Origin: Chitinophagales bacterium
Lineage (GTDB): Bacteria > Bacteroidota > Bacteroidia > Chitinophagales > Saprospiraceae
Direction of reading: 5' to 3'
DNA length: 64,000 nucleotides
Assembly: GCA_017303475.1 (NCBI GenBank)
Contig: JAFLBO010000001.1
Span: 310,001 to 374,000, forward strand
Made by a program: the position numbers and the translations under genes. Positions 1 through 9,520 of this stretch are shown piece by piece. Position 1 is the first letter of the stretch; every line of letters starts with the position of its first letter. The notes under the pieces were generated by a model that saw only the letters and a list, made by a program, of their open reading frames with translations, did no database searches and had not been told where the DNA came from.

Positions 1-422
1 CCGATTTCCAAAATTCATTTGACAAGTCCATGAAGAGTGGACCAGACAATGTTATCGGTCTGCGTACTTTAATGACTAAACGAGCAGACTTTTTAGCGAA
101 ACACCCCTTGATGAACAAACCCCAGCCGGTGATTGCAGATGCATCTGCTTCCAAAGAAGGGCTAAAAGTTAGGGTAACAGCTAAACTCACCAGCGCTACC
201 AGGGGCGGGTGGTTGTATTATCGTGCCAAACAACAATATGCGTTCAAGAAGGTGCCTATGGTAGACGATGGTACCAATGGAGACATTGCTGCCGGAGATG
301 GTATTTACACCGCATCGGTGGAAACGCCAAAGATTAAGCATTGGTACGTAGCTGCTGAAGGAGATGAAGGTGCAGCTACCTTACCAGAGCATGCTTCGTT
401 TGAATATTTCAAGCTTGATTAG
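1..422 (+). CDS. C-terminal end of a CotH-kinase-like protein (partial)
   Basis: The reading frame is open from base 3 to the TAG at 420-422, so this is the 3' end of a gene that begins before the window. About 139 residues are visible. The first part (GLRTLMTKRADFLAKHP) resembles the end of the CotH kinase fold in Bacteroidota, where a helix of this kind is followed by HPxxNxPxPVI. The last 100 residues resemble the beta-rich tail often attached to such proteins (DGTNGDIAAGDGIYTA, then WYVAAEGDEG). CotH family members are secreted or surface protein kinases or structural proteins. No T9SS sorting tail is present. The catalytic part lies outside the window, so the family call is moderate and rests on the tail alone. 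Confidence 0.6.
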   Translation, partial: DFQNSFDKSMKSGPDNVIGLRTLMTKRADFLAKHPLMNKPQPVIADASASKEGLKVRVTAKLTSATRGGWLYYRAKQQYAFKKVPMVDDGTNGDIAAGDGIYTASVETPKIKHWYVAAEGDEGAATLPEHASFEYFKLD

Positions 423-440
423 TTTCTGTGAGTTTAATTC

Positions 441-661
441 ACCGCAGAGGCGCTGAGACGCAGAGGTGTTATTTTTACCGCTGAGGCGCTGAGGCGCAGA
501 GGTGTTGTTTTTACCGCTGAGGCGCTGAGGCGCAGAGGTGTTATTTTACCGCTGAGGCCCTGAGACGCAGAGGTGTTATTTTACCGCTGAGGCGCTGAGA
601 CGCTGAGGTTTTTTGTTTATTTCTCCGCGTCTCCGCGCCTCTGCGGTAAAAAAACCTCTTG
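441..661. repeat. Tandem 35-36 bp repeat with a terminal inverted copy
   Basis: Five head-to-tail units start with ACCGCWGAGG: 441-476, 477-512, 513-547, 548-582 and 583-622. They are 35 or 36 bp long with a few substitutions. Bases 623-654 are an inverted copy ending in CCTCTGCGGTAAAAAAA, so the last direct unit and the inverted copy can form a long hairpin. It lies between the CotH-like gene and the end of pgk, which converge here, and would serve as a terminator for pgk read on the minus strand. The same core recurs at 25.08 and 30.77 kb. Confidence 0.85.
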
Positions 662-666
662 ACCCT

Positions 667-1869
667 CTATCCCTGAATAGCCTTGATACCGGGCAATTCC
701 TTGCCTTCCAGGAATTCGAGCATGGCGCCACCGCCTGTGCTGACAAAACTTACCTTTTTAGCCAGTTTCAACTGATTAACTGCCGCTACGGAGTCGCCGC
801 CACCAACCATGGTGAAAGCGCCTTTTTTAGTTGCAGCAGCACAAGCCTTGGCCACAACTTTGGTGCCATTCGCAAAAGAAGGCATTTCAAAAACACCCAT
901 CGGACCGTTCCAAATGATGGTTTGGCTTTTGCGAATAACAGAGGCGAAAGAGCGGGCCGCAGCAGGGCCAATATCAAGCCCCATCCATCCGTCAGGGATT
1001 TGATTGCTTGGACAAACCTGTACCGCCGCATCAGCAGCAAATTTATCGCCACAAACAGAATCCTTGGGCAGAAGAACTTTTACTCCGGCAGCCTTGGCTT
1101 TTTTCAGGAATTCCTTGGCAATTTTGAGCTTATCGGCTTCAACCAGTGAATTGCCTACAGCGCCTTTTTTTGCCAGGAAGAAAGTATAAGCCATAGCCCC
1201 ACCAATCAGAATGTTGTCGGCGTAATCCAGGAATTTTTCTAACAGTAAAATCTTGTCGCTAACTTTAGAGCCACCGGTTACACAGGTAACTGGCTTGGAT
1301 GGGTTGTGCATGGCCCGGGAGGCATTTTCAATTTCCCGTTCCATGAGGAAACCAAAGGTTTTGTGCTGCTTGTCGAAATATTGCGCCACAATGGTGGTGC
1401 TGGCGTGTGCCCGGTGAGCAGTTCCAAAGGCATCATTTACATAGATATCTCCAAGTGCTGCCAGTTTTTGAGCAAAAGCCTGGTCGCCTTTTTCTTCTTC
1501 AGCATAAAATCGGGTGTTTTCCAGAAGCAAAACTTCTCCTGGTTTCAAGGCAGCGGCCTTCTTGGTGGCTTGTTTGCCAACGCAATCGTCGGCAAAATGA
1601 ATTTTAGCCTTGAGTTTTTTACGCAGGTGTTTAACCAGGTGCTTCAAGGTGAATTTTTCTTTATTGATGGTACCGTCAGCATTGAGCTTTTCAAGCGGCC
1701 GCCCCAGGTGCGACATCAATATGGCGCTGCCACCCTGATCCAGGATATGCCGAATGGTAGGTACTGCCTCACGAATCCGTGTATCATCGGTAATGTTATA
1801 GGCTTTATCCAATGGTACGTTAAAGTCCACCCGAATCAGTGCTTTTTTGTCTTTGAAATTGATTTTCAT
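667..1869 (-). CDS. pgk: Phosphoglycerate kinase
   Basis: Catalyses 1,3-bisphosphoglycerate + ADP to 3-phosphoglycerate + ATP in cytosolic glycolysis and gluconeogenesis. The 400-residue protein has the normal bacterial length. Visible signatures run in order: RVDFNVPL near residue 12, LMSHLGRP, NDAFGTAHRAHAST, GGSKVSDK, GGAMAYTF, WNGPMGVFE, GGGDSVAAV and the C-terminal STGGGAMLEFLEG. The ATG at 1867-1869 is chosen because the protein then begins MKINFKDKKALIRVDF, matching the family. An upstream in-frame start at 1911 would add 14 unconserved residues. It lies downstream of gap in the same direction, but a strong terminator separates them, so it probably has its own promoter as well as any readthrough. 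Confidence 0.97.
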   Translation of the reverse strand: MKINFKDKKALIRVDFNVPLDKAYNITDDTRIREAVPTIRHILDQGGSAILMSHLGRPLEKLNADGTINKEKFTLKHLVKHLRKKLKAKIHFADDCVGKQATKKAAALKPGEVLLLENTRFYAEEEKGDQAFAQKLAALGDIYVNDAFGTAHRAHASTTIVAQYFDKQHKTFGFLMEREIENASRAMHNPSKPVTCVTGGSKVSDKILLLEKFLDYADNILIGGAMAYTFFLAKKGAVGNSLVEADKLKIAKEFLKKAKAAGVKVLLPKDSVCGDKFAADAAVQVCPSNQIPDGWMGLDIGPAAARSFASVIRKSQTIIWNGPMGVFEMPSFANGTKVVAKACAAATKKGAFTMVGGGDSVAAVNQLKLAKKVSFVSTGGGAMLEFLEGKELPGIKAIQG

Positions 1870-1992
1870 GATATCGCTGCAGGAGAGATTGATGGTTGAA
1901 AGAGAAGGCAAAAGTGGTGATTGTGCTGTTAATTGGCAAATTAGAGTTTGTTTAAAATTCTTACCCCACCAGCCTGAATCACCGGATCGAAC

Positions 1993-2033
1993 AAAAAAAC
2001 GTGGTTAGCGAGGAAGTCCCCGTTAACCACGTT
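1993..2033 (-). terminator. Rho-independent terminator of gap
   Basis: Read on the minus strand, a perfect 10-bp stem (AACGTGGTTA / TAACCACGTT; plus-strand arms 1998-2007 and 2024-2033) encloses a 16-base loop and is followed directly by seven T residues. It begins 26 bp after the gap stop codon and is a textbook intrinsic terminator between gap and pgk. Confidence 0.9.
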
Positions 2034-2058
2034 GATATGATATTGGTGCACATATGGG

Positions 2059-3051
2059 TTAAACCATTGCGCAGAGTTGTGCCAATCGTGCGGAGTAGCC
2101 AGCCTCATTGTCGTACCAGCCCACGATACGGCAGGTGTTGCCGTTAGCCTGAGTGAGGGGGGCATCGAAAATTACGGAGTGTGTGTTTCCAACAATGTCG
2201 CTGGATACAATTTCATCGGTGTTATACTCCAGAATACCTTTCAGTGCGCCTTCTGCAGCTGCTTTGAACACCGCATTGATTTCCTCTACGGTAGCTGCTT
2301 TTTTCAGGGTGCAAACACAGTCGGTAATTGACCCCGTGGCGGTAGGTACGCGAAGTGAGTGTGCTTCAATTTTGCCTTTGAGGTGCGGTGCAACCAGAAC
2401 AACGGCCTTTGCAGCACCGGTGCTGGTTGGAACAATGTTTTGCGCGGCTGCGCGTGCGCGACGCAGATCACGGTGTGGACCGTCCTGCAGGTTTTGGTCG
2501 GCCGTGTAAGCGTGAATGGTGTTCATAAACAATTGTTCTACCCCAAAAGCGCGATCCAGTGTGAGAATCATTGGAACCAGACAGTTGGTAGTACAAGACG
2601 CATTCGAAATGATGAGGTCATTGTCGGTGATCTTGTCAGAATTAGCGCCAATAACAAAAGTTGGTACGTCATCAGCCTTTGGCGGAGCAGACAGAATAAC
2701 ACGTTTTGCACCGGCCTGAATGTGCAAGCCAGCCTTTTCCTTGTCGAGGAAAATACCGGTACATTCCAGAACCACGTCAATATTCATGTCTTTCCAGGGT
2801 AATTCAGCCGGGTTTTTTACAGCCAAACCTGCAATGCGGTTACCATTTACAGTGATGCTGTTATCGTCGGCGGTAACCGTGCCATCAAAACGACCGTGCA
2901 TGGTGTCGAACTTGAGCAGGTGCGCAAGGGTATGATTGTCGGTCAGGTCATTAATGGCTACTACTTCTACATTGGGATTTTTAACCAAATTGCGGAAAGT
3001 GAGTCGACCAATTCGGCCGAAGCCATTGATGGCGATGCGTTTTTTTGCCAT
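2059..3051 (-). CDS. gap: Glyceraldehyde-3-phosphate dehydrogenase, type I
   Basis: Oxidises glyceraldehyde 3-phosphate to 1,3-bisphosphoglycerate in the cytosol, the step before the pgk reaction. The 330-residue length is normal. The N-terminal Rossmann signature INGFGRIGR is present. An acidic residue in AINDLTD fits NAD preference. The catalytic cysteine sits in SNASCTTNC near residue 150, and the later motifs HAYTADQN, RVPTATGSITDC and WYDNEAGYS all match the family. The start MAKKRIAINGFG at 3049-3051 is the natural one. It is divergent from the giant SprB-repeat gene, with 283 bp between them. Confidence 0.97.
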   Translation of the reverse strand: MAKKRIAINGFGRIGRLTFRNLVKNPNVEVVAINDLTDNHTLAHLLKFDTMHGRFDGTVTADDNSITVNGNRIAGLAVKNPAELPWKDMNIDVVLECTGIFLDKEKAGLHIQAGAKRVILSAPPKADDVPTFVIGANSDKITDNDLIISNASCTTNCLVPMILTLDRAFGVEQLFMNTIHAYTADQNLQDGPHRDLRRARAAAQNIVPTSTGAAKAVVLVAPHLKGKIEAHSLRVPTATGSITDCVCTLKKAATVEEINAVFKAAAEGALKGILEYNTDEIVSSDIVGNTHSVIFDAPLTQANGNTCRIVGWYDNEAGYSARLAQLCAMV

Positions 3052-3334
3052 GACTTTATGTTTCTAACTTGAGTGAAAAAAAATGCGGCATCTCAAATGC
3101 CTCTGATCAGGATCATCCCTGAAGCAAATTGGTTTGAACACCGCCGCAAATATCGCAAAAAATATCTTAGTGTACAAAATACAATAATAAAGATTTTTTT
3201 TCGTCGGCAGCTAAATTTTCACAAACGGAATCATTGATCTACTCATTCATAATGCCGGGTATTTTGCAAACCGCCCGGCTTGGCAGCCCAATATCCCAAA
3301 CATTTCTTTCTTTTGCCATCACAAACCGATAATC

Positions 3335-6300
3335 ATGAAGAGACTGCTTGTATTCTTTATCATATTGTCTGCAAAGCTCAACGCACAAAACTACTTGATG
3401 AACGGCAATCCAATCACGGATTGTTCCGGTACTTTTTACGATTCGGGCGGTCCGGCAGGCAATTATGGCAACAATCAAAACCTGACTACTACCATTTGCT
3501 CAGATGGCAGTAACGGTACTCATATACGTTTGAGTTTTTCAGGTGCGGCTTTGGGGGCAGGTGATGTGTTGTGTTTTTATGATGGTCCTACAGCTGCCTC
3601 GCCTCTGTTGTCCTGTTCGGTAGATTATCCGCCCAGTCAACCTTTTGTCATTCAGGCCACAGCTTCCAATCCTTCAGGCTGTATAACCGTCACTTTTCAA
3701 TCTGATGCCAGCGGCACCGGTACCGGCTGGGCCGCAGCCATTTCGTGTGTAACTGCCTGCCAGACAATTTTAGCCGATCTGGTAACAACTACACCTGCAA
3801 TGGCTCCTGCAGATACAGGCTGGATTGATATTTGTCCAGGAGAAAGGGTGTTCTTTACCGGCGCAGGGGTTTACCCGCAGAATGATTTTGCCTATCATCA
3901 ATCAGATTTCACCACCACTTTTGAATGGAATTTCGGAGATGGCGGAATTGCATACGGCCCCAGCACATCACACCGGTTTGACCAACCCGGAGGCTATTTT
4001 GTACAACTTGCACTCACAGATACCCTTGGATGTAAAAACTCCAACCTGATAAGTCAGCGCATCCGGGTAGCTCCCCGGCCAAATTTTGGCTTAACATCAG
4101 TAGGCCAAATATGTGCAGGAGATACTTTGCAGCTAGGGGCTACCATTGACACTCTTTTGCAGGGCCATACAGTTTCGGTTTTCCCGGTTAGCTCTTCCTT
4201 TGATGTGGAATCCAGCCGTTCGGATTCTCTTGCCCTGCCTGATGGTACCGGAGAATTGTATGAAACCAGTATTTTCCTGACGGAATTTTCTCCCGGTCAA
4301 ATCCTGGTGAGTGAAAACGATTTGGATCATATCTGTGTTACGATTGAACACTCCTGGATGCGCGATATTGAAATAACCCTGACCTGCCCGAGTGGTCAAA
4401 GCATCATACTGCATGATCATCCGGGCAATATTGGCGGCCAGGTTTACCTTGGGGAACCCAACGATAACGACAACTTTAACCCCATTCCAGGATTGGGCTA
4501 TGATTATTGCTGGACACCAACGGCTACCAATCCAACCTGGATTGAATACGCTAATACAGTGCTTGGTGGAACAGGTACGCTGCCACCGGACAATTACAGC
4601 ACATTTGATCCTATCAGCGACCTGATCGGTTGTCCACTAAATGGAGAATGGACAATTGGGGTAACAGATTTATGGGCAGCAGATAATGGCTTCATATTCA
4701 ACTGGTCTATTCAGTTTCAGGAAAATCTATACCCCAATATTGAGACTTTTACACCCCAGTTTGTGCAATGGGGATGGAATAACCACCCATCCATATTTTT
4801 CGCCACAGGAGATAGTATTGCAGCATCTCCACAAAATGCAGGCACCGCCGGATATGTTTTTTCGGTAACAGATGATTTTGGATGCACATGGGATACCTTG
4901 CTAAATGTACCTGTGTTGCCTCCCACGCATCCGAACTGTTATTCTTGCAACACAAGTTTTCCGGATCTTCCGGATGTAGATATCTGTGCCGGCGAAACGG
5001 TTTCATACAACGCTGTGTCTTTGGCGCCTACTACACAGGAAGTCCGGTTTGAATCTTATCCGGATTACAGATTAGGAAATGCCAATCACCCGCATGCTAA
5101 CCCGTATTTATCGCCCGTTACGGTTAGCAGTTTGGGGTACAACTTTATCACTAATCCAATCCAGCAGGTTACCTCGGTTTGCATGGATATTGAAACTGAT
5201 TTTTGTTCAGATCTGAATATCTTTCTGCGAGCTCCGGGTGGGCAGCAACTCATGTTATCAACAGGTAATGGCGGCGCAGGAGACAACTATAAAATTACCT
5301 GTTTTTCCCCCACCGCAACACTACCCATAGTGGGTCAGGCAGCTCCGTTCAACGGCACTTATATACCTGAAGGTAACTGGAATGCTTTAAATGGCGCCCC
5401 TGTGAACGGCGACTGGAGCCTGGTGGTTTCTGACGGTTTTGCACCTGCTCAATTTGGCAAGTTGAAATGGTGGAGCATTGGTTTCAATACACAAAACAAC
5501 GTGAATTATAGTTGGACCAATGGCGCAAGCCTCAGTTGCTCCAACTGCCCAAATCCGGTTGCCAGTCCAACGGATACGACTGTTTACGTACTCATAGTAA
5601 CGGATAGTTACAACTGCGTTCACGTGGATACCGCTACAATCAATGTACGGAATTTCTTTCCTGCGCCCACTGGCCTGATTGTGTTTGATCTTGGGCCAGG
5701 CGCTATGACCTGGCAGTGGGATGCCGTTCCAGGCGCTTTGGGATATGAAATAAGTGTGGATGGCGGCCCCTGGCAGTCGCCCAATAACGGACAATTATCC
5801 CATATCGTGACTGGAGTCAGTATTGGTCAAACTGTGCAGGTATCTGTACGCTGCGTAAGTCCGAATTTATGTACACCGGCTGTTGAAACAAATAGCAGTG
5901 TGTTCCCTAACTGTACGCTCTTTGTGAATGTGTTTTCTACCACAGATGTACTTTGTTCCGGCGATACAAATGGTTCGGCAATTTTATCCATCTCCAATGC
6001 TACTTTCCCAATCGCTATTTTCCTGGACACCATTTCCATGCCCTTCCCAAATGGTGATTTGATCAATATTTTGGCTGAAGGGCCGCATACTGTGGTGGTT
6101 TTAGATGATTTAGGATGTCGGGATACCATTACATTTTCTATAGGCGGACCGCCGCCCCTGCAAATCAGTACCACCGGTAACAATGTTTTGTGTAACGGCG
6201 ATAATACCGGAGAGGTCGATGCCACAGCTTCCGGCGGCACAGGCAATATTGCCTACACCTGGCAAAACTGCCTTGGCGGACCCACTTTAGGAGGAGCAAA

Positions 6301-9300
6301 CCAACAGAATTTATTTGCAGGATGTTACAATGTTACCGCTACCGATGCCAATGGATGTACCATCACAGCTTCTGAAACACTGACAGAACCAGCGCCATTT
6401 GTGTTTGCAGGCACTCAGGATTCTGTATCATGTAACGGGTTAAGCGATGGTGGAGCTACCATCAGTGTCAGCGGTGGTAGCACCCCATATACTTATCTAT
6501 GGGATAATATGCAGACAACAGCAGTGGCTACTTTGCTGGATGCCGGTTTTCACTTTGTTACGGTTACTGATGCTGCCAACTGTGCCGCCACCACTTTTGT
6601 TCAGGTGTTTGAACCTGCTATTTTCCTGATTGATATGGTTCAAAGTATACCGGCAAGCTGTTTTGCATCTCCAAATGGAGCAGCTACCGTTATAGCCTCT
6701 GGGGGTACAACGCCATATACCTATTTATGGAATGATCCGGCTGGACAACAAACACAGCAAGCCCTGCAACTAGGCGCAGGCACTTACCAGGTGACTGTAA
6801 CGGACTGGAATGGCTGCTCGGATGTTGAAACCACTACAATTACGTCCCCCCCTGCCATTCAGGTGTCATTCTCTGGCGTATCTGGCGAAATTTGTGCCGG
6901 CGACTGTTTGGGGCAGGCCACGGTGGCTGCAACTGGCGGAGTTGGTAGTTTCCAGTTTTCCTGGTCTAATGGTGTTCCGGCAGGGACAGTTAATGCTACT
7001 GGTTTGTGCCCGGGCACTTATTCAGTGACGGCAGCTGATCAAAATGGTTGTACACAAACCGGAACAACCCAAATCCAGGGAGCGGTTCCAATTGTGGTTA
7101 CGTTTGTGGAGACAGATCCATCTTGCTCCGGGTTTTCGGATGGCCAAATTGCTACCAATATTAATGGCGGCGCGCCGGGATATCAATTCGTATGGAGTAA
7201 TGGAGCTACTACCCAAAATTTGCAAAATCTGGCTTGTGGACCCTATGTATTGACGGTGACCGATAATGGAGGTTGTGTACGAACCTTTAATGCTAATCTG
7301 GATTGTCCGCAAACCATTGTTGTTCAGAGTATTACGCCGCAGCCGGTACGTTGTTTCGGGCTTTCTGACGGTTCAGTGAGTGTGCAAACAACAGGCGGTA
7401 CATTGCCTGTTTCTTACCTGTGGAGCGATCCGCTGGCGCAGGTAACGCAGGTGGCGCAAAACCTGTTGCAGGGAACCTACACGGTTACGGTTACTGATGC
7501 CAACGGCTGCAATATTCAGGCTTCGGCTACAGTTACTGAACCACCTTTACTGACAACCACCCTCCAATCAACCCAAGCATCCTGCATCAATGAGGATGAT
7601 GGTACTGCTACGGCTACCGGAGTCGGCGGGGTAGGGGGATACATTTTTCAATGGAGCACTCCGGGCTCTGGTAATACCGTTTCAGGTTTAAGCGCTGGAA
7701 CCTACACAGTAACCACCACAGATGCAAATCAGTGTACTGCTACTGCTTCGGTTACCGTTGGTCAGCCTGCAACACCAGTAATGGTGAGCACCAGCCAAAC
7801 TCGTTGGGCCTGCTATGGGGATTCAGATGGAGAGGCATCCGTTTCAGCTAGCGGAAGTAACGGGGCGCCATTCCAGTTTGCCTGGAGCAATGGTCAGACC
7901 GGAGGCGGTGCTTCCAATTTAGCGCCGGGTATATACTCTGTTACTGCAACAGATGAAAAAGGTTGCACTGGCGTACAAACCGTTGTTATTCAACAACTTG
8001 ACAGCATAGAATTGAAAGTAGCCTATGGGCCGCCAACCTGTGCCGGCTATGCAGATGGTATAGTAGGAGTGGTGTTGCTCGAAGGTGGGTTAGGCATGGG
8101 AGATACCACACAATATCAATACCAGTGGAGTCTGCCTGGTGCGCCTGATGCTACACTGGTATATGGATTTTCTAATGGATCTTATGGTTTGACGGTTACG
8201 GATTTACAAGGGTGTACAGGAGCCATCAGTTTCGATGTGATAGCCCCGCCACCTGTTACCCTTCAAACAGAAAAAAGAGACATTACCTGTTTTGGATTAA
8301 CAGATGGAGAAGCACGGGTGCAATCTGTACAAAATGCTGTTGGAGCTGTAACTTATTCCTGGAGTAACCAGGAATCCACAGCCCTGGTTGATAGCTTAGG
8401 CGCCGGAAATTATACCGTTACAGTTGAAGACAGTAAGGGATGTACAGCTTCAGCCTCAGTTTCGTTATCCGAGCCGACAGCGCTTACACTCCAGTTTGAT
8501 GTGGAAAATCTGGTTTGCGCCGGCGACAGCATTGCAGAAGTATCGGCTGTTGTTGGAGGTGGATCTCCTGCATATACTTATCTGTGGGCTAATGGTTCTA
8601 CCGCTGCATCCCTTACCATGTTACCTGCAGGCGTTTATCCTTTGGAGGTAACTGATTTCAGAGGATGTAAAATTAATGGTTCAGCTGTGGTGAGTGAGCC
8701 ACTTTCCATGCAGTTACAACTTATTTTGAAAAACCCCTTGTGTTTTGGCTCCAAAGATGGCCAGATAAACCTGACTGTGAGCAATGGAACCCCACCACTT
8801 CGGTATGTACTAAACGATGGTTCCCCATCGACCAATAATGTGATGATAGCTCTTGGGGCCGGTGATTACCACATTGAAGTGACTGATGGCAAAGGATGCA
8901 CCGCAGATGCCCTGGTTTCTCTTAACCAACCTCCGGCAGTTCAAGTGGACTTAGGTCCAGATACTTCCGTCATCCTTGGCGATGTCTTACTGCTCAATGC
9001 CACCGTCAATAATGCAGTTGGATTTGCTCGTTTGGTTTGGTCATCCTACCTGTTGGACACCATTACATGTGTTGATCAACCTGATTGCGAAACTGTGCAG
9101 ATTAATCCGCCATTCTCTAATGATTATCAGGTAAAAGTAACAGACGATAATGGCTGCATGGGAACTGATGTGATACGTGTAAATGTGGTTAAGCCTAAAG
9201 GAGTGTATGTGCCAACTGGTTTTTCACCCAATGGCGACAATGAGAATGATCTTTTGGTGGTGCATGGAAAGGGAAGACAGGTCAATAAAATATTGTTGTT

Positions 9301-9493
9301 CAGGGTTTATGACCGTTGGGGTGAGTTAGTGTACGAGGATAGGAATTTTTTGGTGAATGATACCTCCAAGGGCTGGGATGGAACATTCAGAGGGCAGCCT
9401 TGCGATCCGGGCGTGTATATTTGGACCCTGGAGGCAGAGTATTTGGACGGTTACATTGAGCCTCAAAAAGGCGATGTCACCCTGATTCGTTGA
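3335..9493 (+). CDS. Giant SprB-repeat surface protein with type B T9SS C-terminal domain
   Basis: A 2052-residue protein predicted to be exported by Sec and then T9SS. In order: signal peptide (MKRLLVFFIILSAKLNAQ, 1-18); a CUB-like domain (about 19-140, FYDSGGPAGNYG); a PKD domain (about 165-250, WNFGDG); two proprotein-convertase P-like domains (about 275-470 and 565-715, each ending in a GxW(T/S)(I/L)xVxD pattern); an Fn3-like domain (about 775-855); 13 SprB-type repeats of about 75 residues (about 862-1867), each with CxGxxxG near the start and GxYxVTVTDxxGC near the end; an Ig-like spacer; and a type B domain (about 1950-2052: PTGFSPNGDNEND, YDRWGELVYE, W(D)GTFRGQPCDPGVY, GDVTLIR). SprB-like proteins are gliding adhesins or cell-surface fibres. 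Whether this one serves adhesion or gliding is not known. The P domains occur without an attached protease. Confidence 0.93.
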   Translation: MKRLLVFFIILSAKLNAQNYLMNGNPITDCSGTFYDSGGPAGNYGNNQNLTTTICSDGSNGTHIRLSFSGAALGAGDVLCFYDGPTAASPLLSCSVDYPPSQPFVIQATASNPSGCITVTFQSDASGTGTGWAAAISCVTACQTILADLVTTTPAMAPADTGWIDICPGERVFFTGAGVYPQNDFAYHQSDFTTTFEWNFGDGGIAYGPSTSHRFDQPGGYFVQLALTDTLGCKNSNLISQRIRVAPRPNFGLTSVGQICAGDTLQLGATIDTLLQGHTVSVFPVSSSFDVESSRSDSLALPDGTGELYETSIFLTEFSPGQILVSENDLDHICVTIEHSWMRDIEITLTCPSGQSIILHDHPGNIGGQVYLGEPNDNDNFNPIPGLGYDYCWTPTATNPTWIEYANTVLGGTGTLPPDNYSTFDPISDLIGCPLNGEWTIGVTDLWAADNGFIFNWSIQFQENLYPNIETFTPQFVQWGWNNHPSIFFATGDSIAASPQNAGTAGYVFSVTDDFGCTWDTLLNVPVLPPTHPNCYSCNTSFPDLPDVDICAGETVSYNAVSLAPTTQEVRFESYPDYRLGNANHPHANPYLSPVTVSSLGYNFITNPIQQVTSVCMDIETDFCSDLNIFLRAPGGQQLMLSTGNGGAGDNYKITCFSPTATLPIVGQAAPFNGTYIPEGNWNALNGAPVNGDWSLVVSDGFAPAQFGKLKWWSIGFNTQNNVNYSWTNGASLSCSNCPNPVASPTDTTVYVLIVTDSYNCVHVDTATINVRNFFPAPTGLIVFDLGPGAMTWQWDAVPGALGYEISVDGGPWQSPNNGQLSHIVTGVSIGQTVQVSVRCVSPNLCTPAVETNSSVFPNCTLFVNVFSTTDVLCSGDTNGSAILSISNATFPIAIFLDTISMPFPNGDLINILAEGPHTVVVLDDLGCRDTITFSIGGPPPLQISTTGNNVLCNGDNTGEVDATASGGTGNIAYTWQNCLGGPTLGGANQQNLFAGCYNVTATDANGCTITASETLTEPAPFVFAGTQDSVSCNGLSDGGATISVSGGSTPYTYLWDNMQTTAVATLLDAGFHFVTVTDAANCAATTFVQVFEPAIFLIDMVQSIPASCFASPNGAATVIASGGTTPYTYLWNDPAGQQTQQALQLGAGTYQVTVTDWNGCSDVETTTITSPPAIQVSFSGVSGEICAGDCLGQATVAATGGVGSFQFSWSNGVPAGTVNATGLCPGTYSVTAADQNGCTQTGTTQIQGAVPIVVTFVETDPSCSGFSDGQIATNINGGAPGYQFVWSNGATTQNLQNLACGPYVLTVTDNGGCVRTFNANLDCPQTIVVQSITPQPVRCFGLSDGSVSVQTTGGTLPVSYLWSDPLAQVTQVAQNLLQGTYTVTVTDANGCNIQASATVTEPPLLTTTLQSTQASCINEDDGTATATGVGGVGGYIFQWSTPGSGNTVSGLSAGTYTVTTTDANQCTATASVTVGQPATPVMVSTSQTRWACYGDSDGEASVSASGSNGAPFQFAWSNGQTGGGASNLAPGIYSVTATDEKGCTGVQTVVIQQLDSIELKVAYGPPTCAGYADGIVGVVLLEGGLGMGDTTQYQYQWSLPGAPDATLVYGFSNGSYGLTVTDLQGCTGAISFDVIAPPPVTLQTEKRDITCFGLTDGEARVQSVQNAVGAVTYSWSNQESTALVDSLGAGNYTVTVEDSKGCTASASVSLSEPTALTLQFDVENLVCAGDSIAEVSAVVGGGSPAYTYLWANGSTAASLTMLPAGVYPLEVTDFRGCKINGSAVVSEPLSMQLQLILKNPLCFGSKDGQINLTVSNGTPPLRYVLNDGSPSTNNVMIALGAGDYHIEVTDGKGCTADALVSLNQPPAVQVDLGPDTSVILGDVLLLNATVNNAVGFARLVWSSYLLDTITCVDQPDCETVQINPPFSNDYQVKVTDDNGCMGTDVIRVNVVKPKGVYVPTGFSPNGDNENDLLVVHGKGRQVNKILLFRVYDRWGELVYEDRNFLVNDTSKGWDGTFRGQPCDPGVYIWTLEAEYLDGYIEPQKGDVTLIR

Positions 9494-9520
9494 CGACTAA
9501 AAAACAATCACATCATCTTC

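Noticed and set aside
441..622. Array of 36-bp units that looks at first like a CRISPR
   Set aside because: The units follow each other directly with no unique spacers and vary along their whole length; no cas genes are near.
613..1149. 178-codon plus-strand frame across the pgk end
   Set aside because: It is antisense to a clearly conserved pgk and has no domain signal; its protein reads as a shadow of pgk.
1306..1899. 197-codon plus-strand frame inside pgk
   Set aside because: It is antisense to conserved pgk codons and has no recognisable motif or start context.
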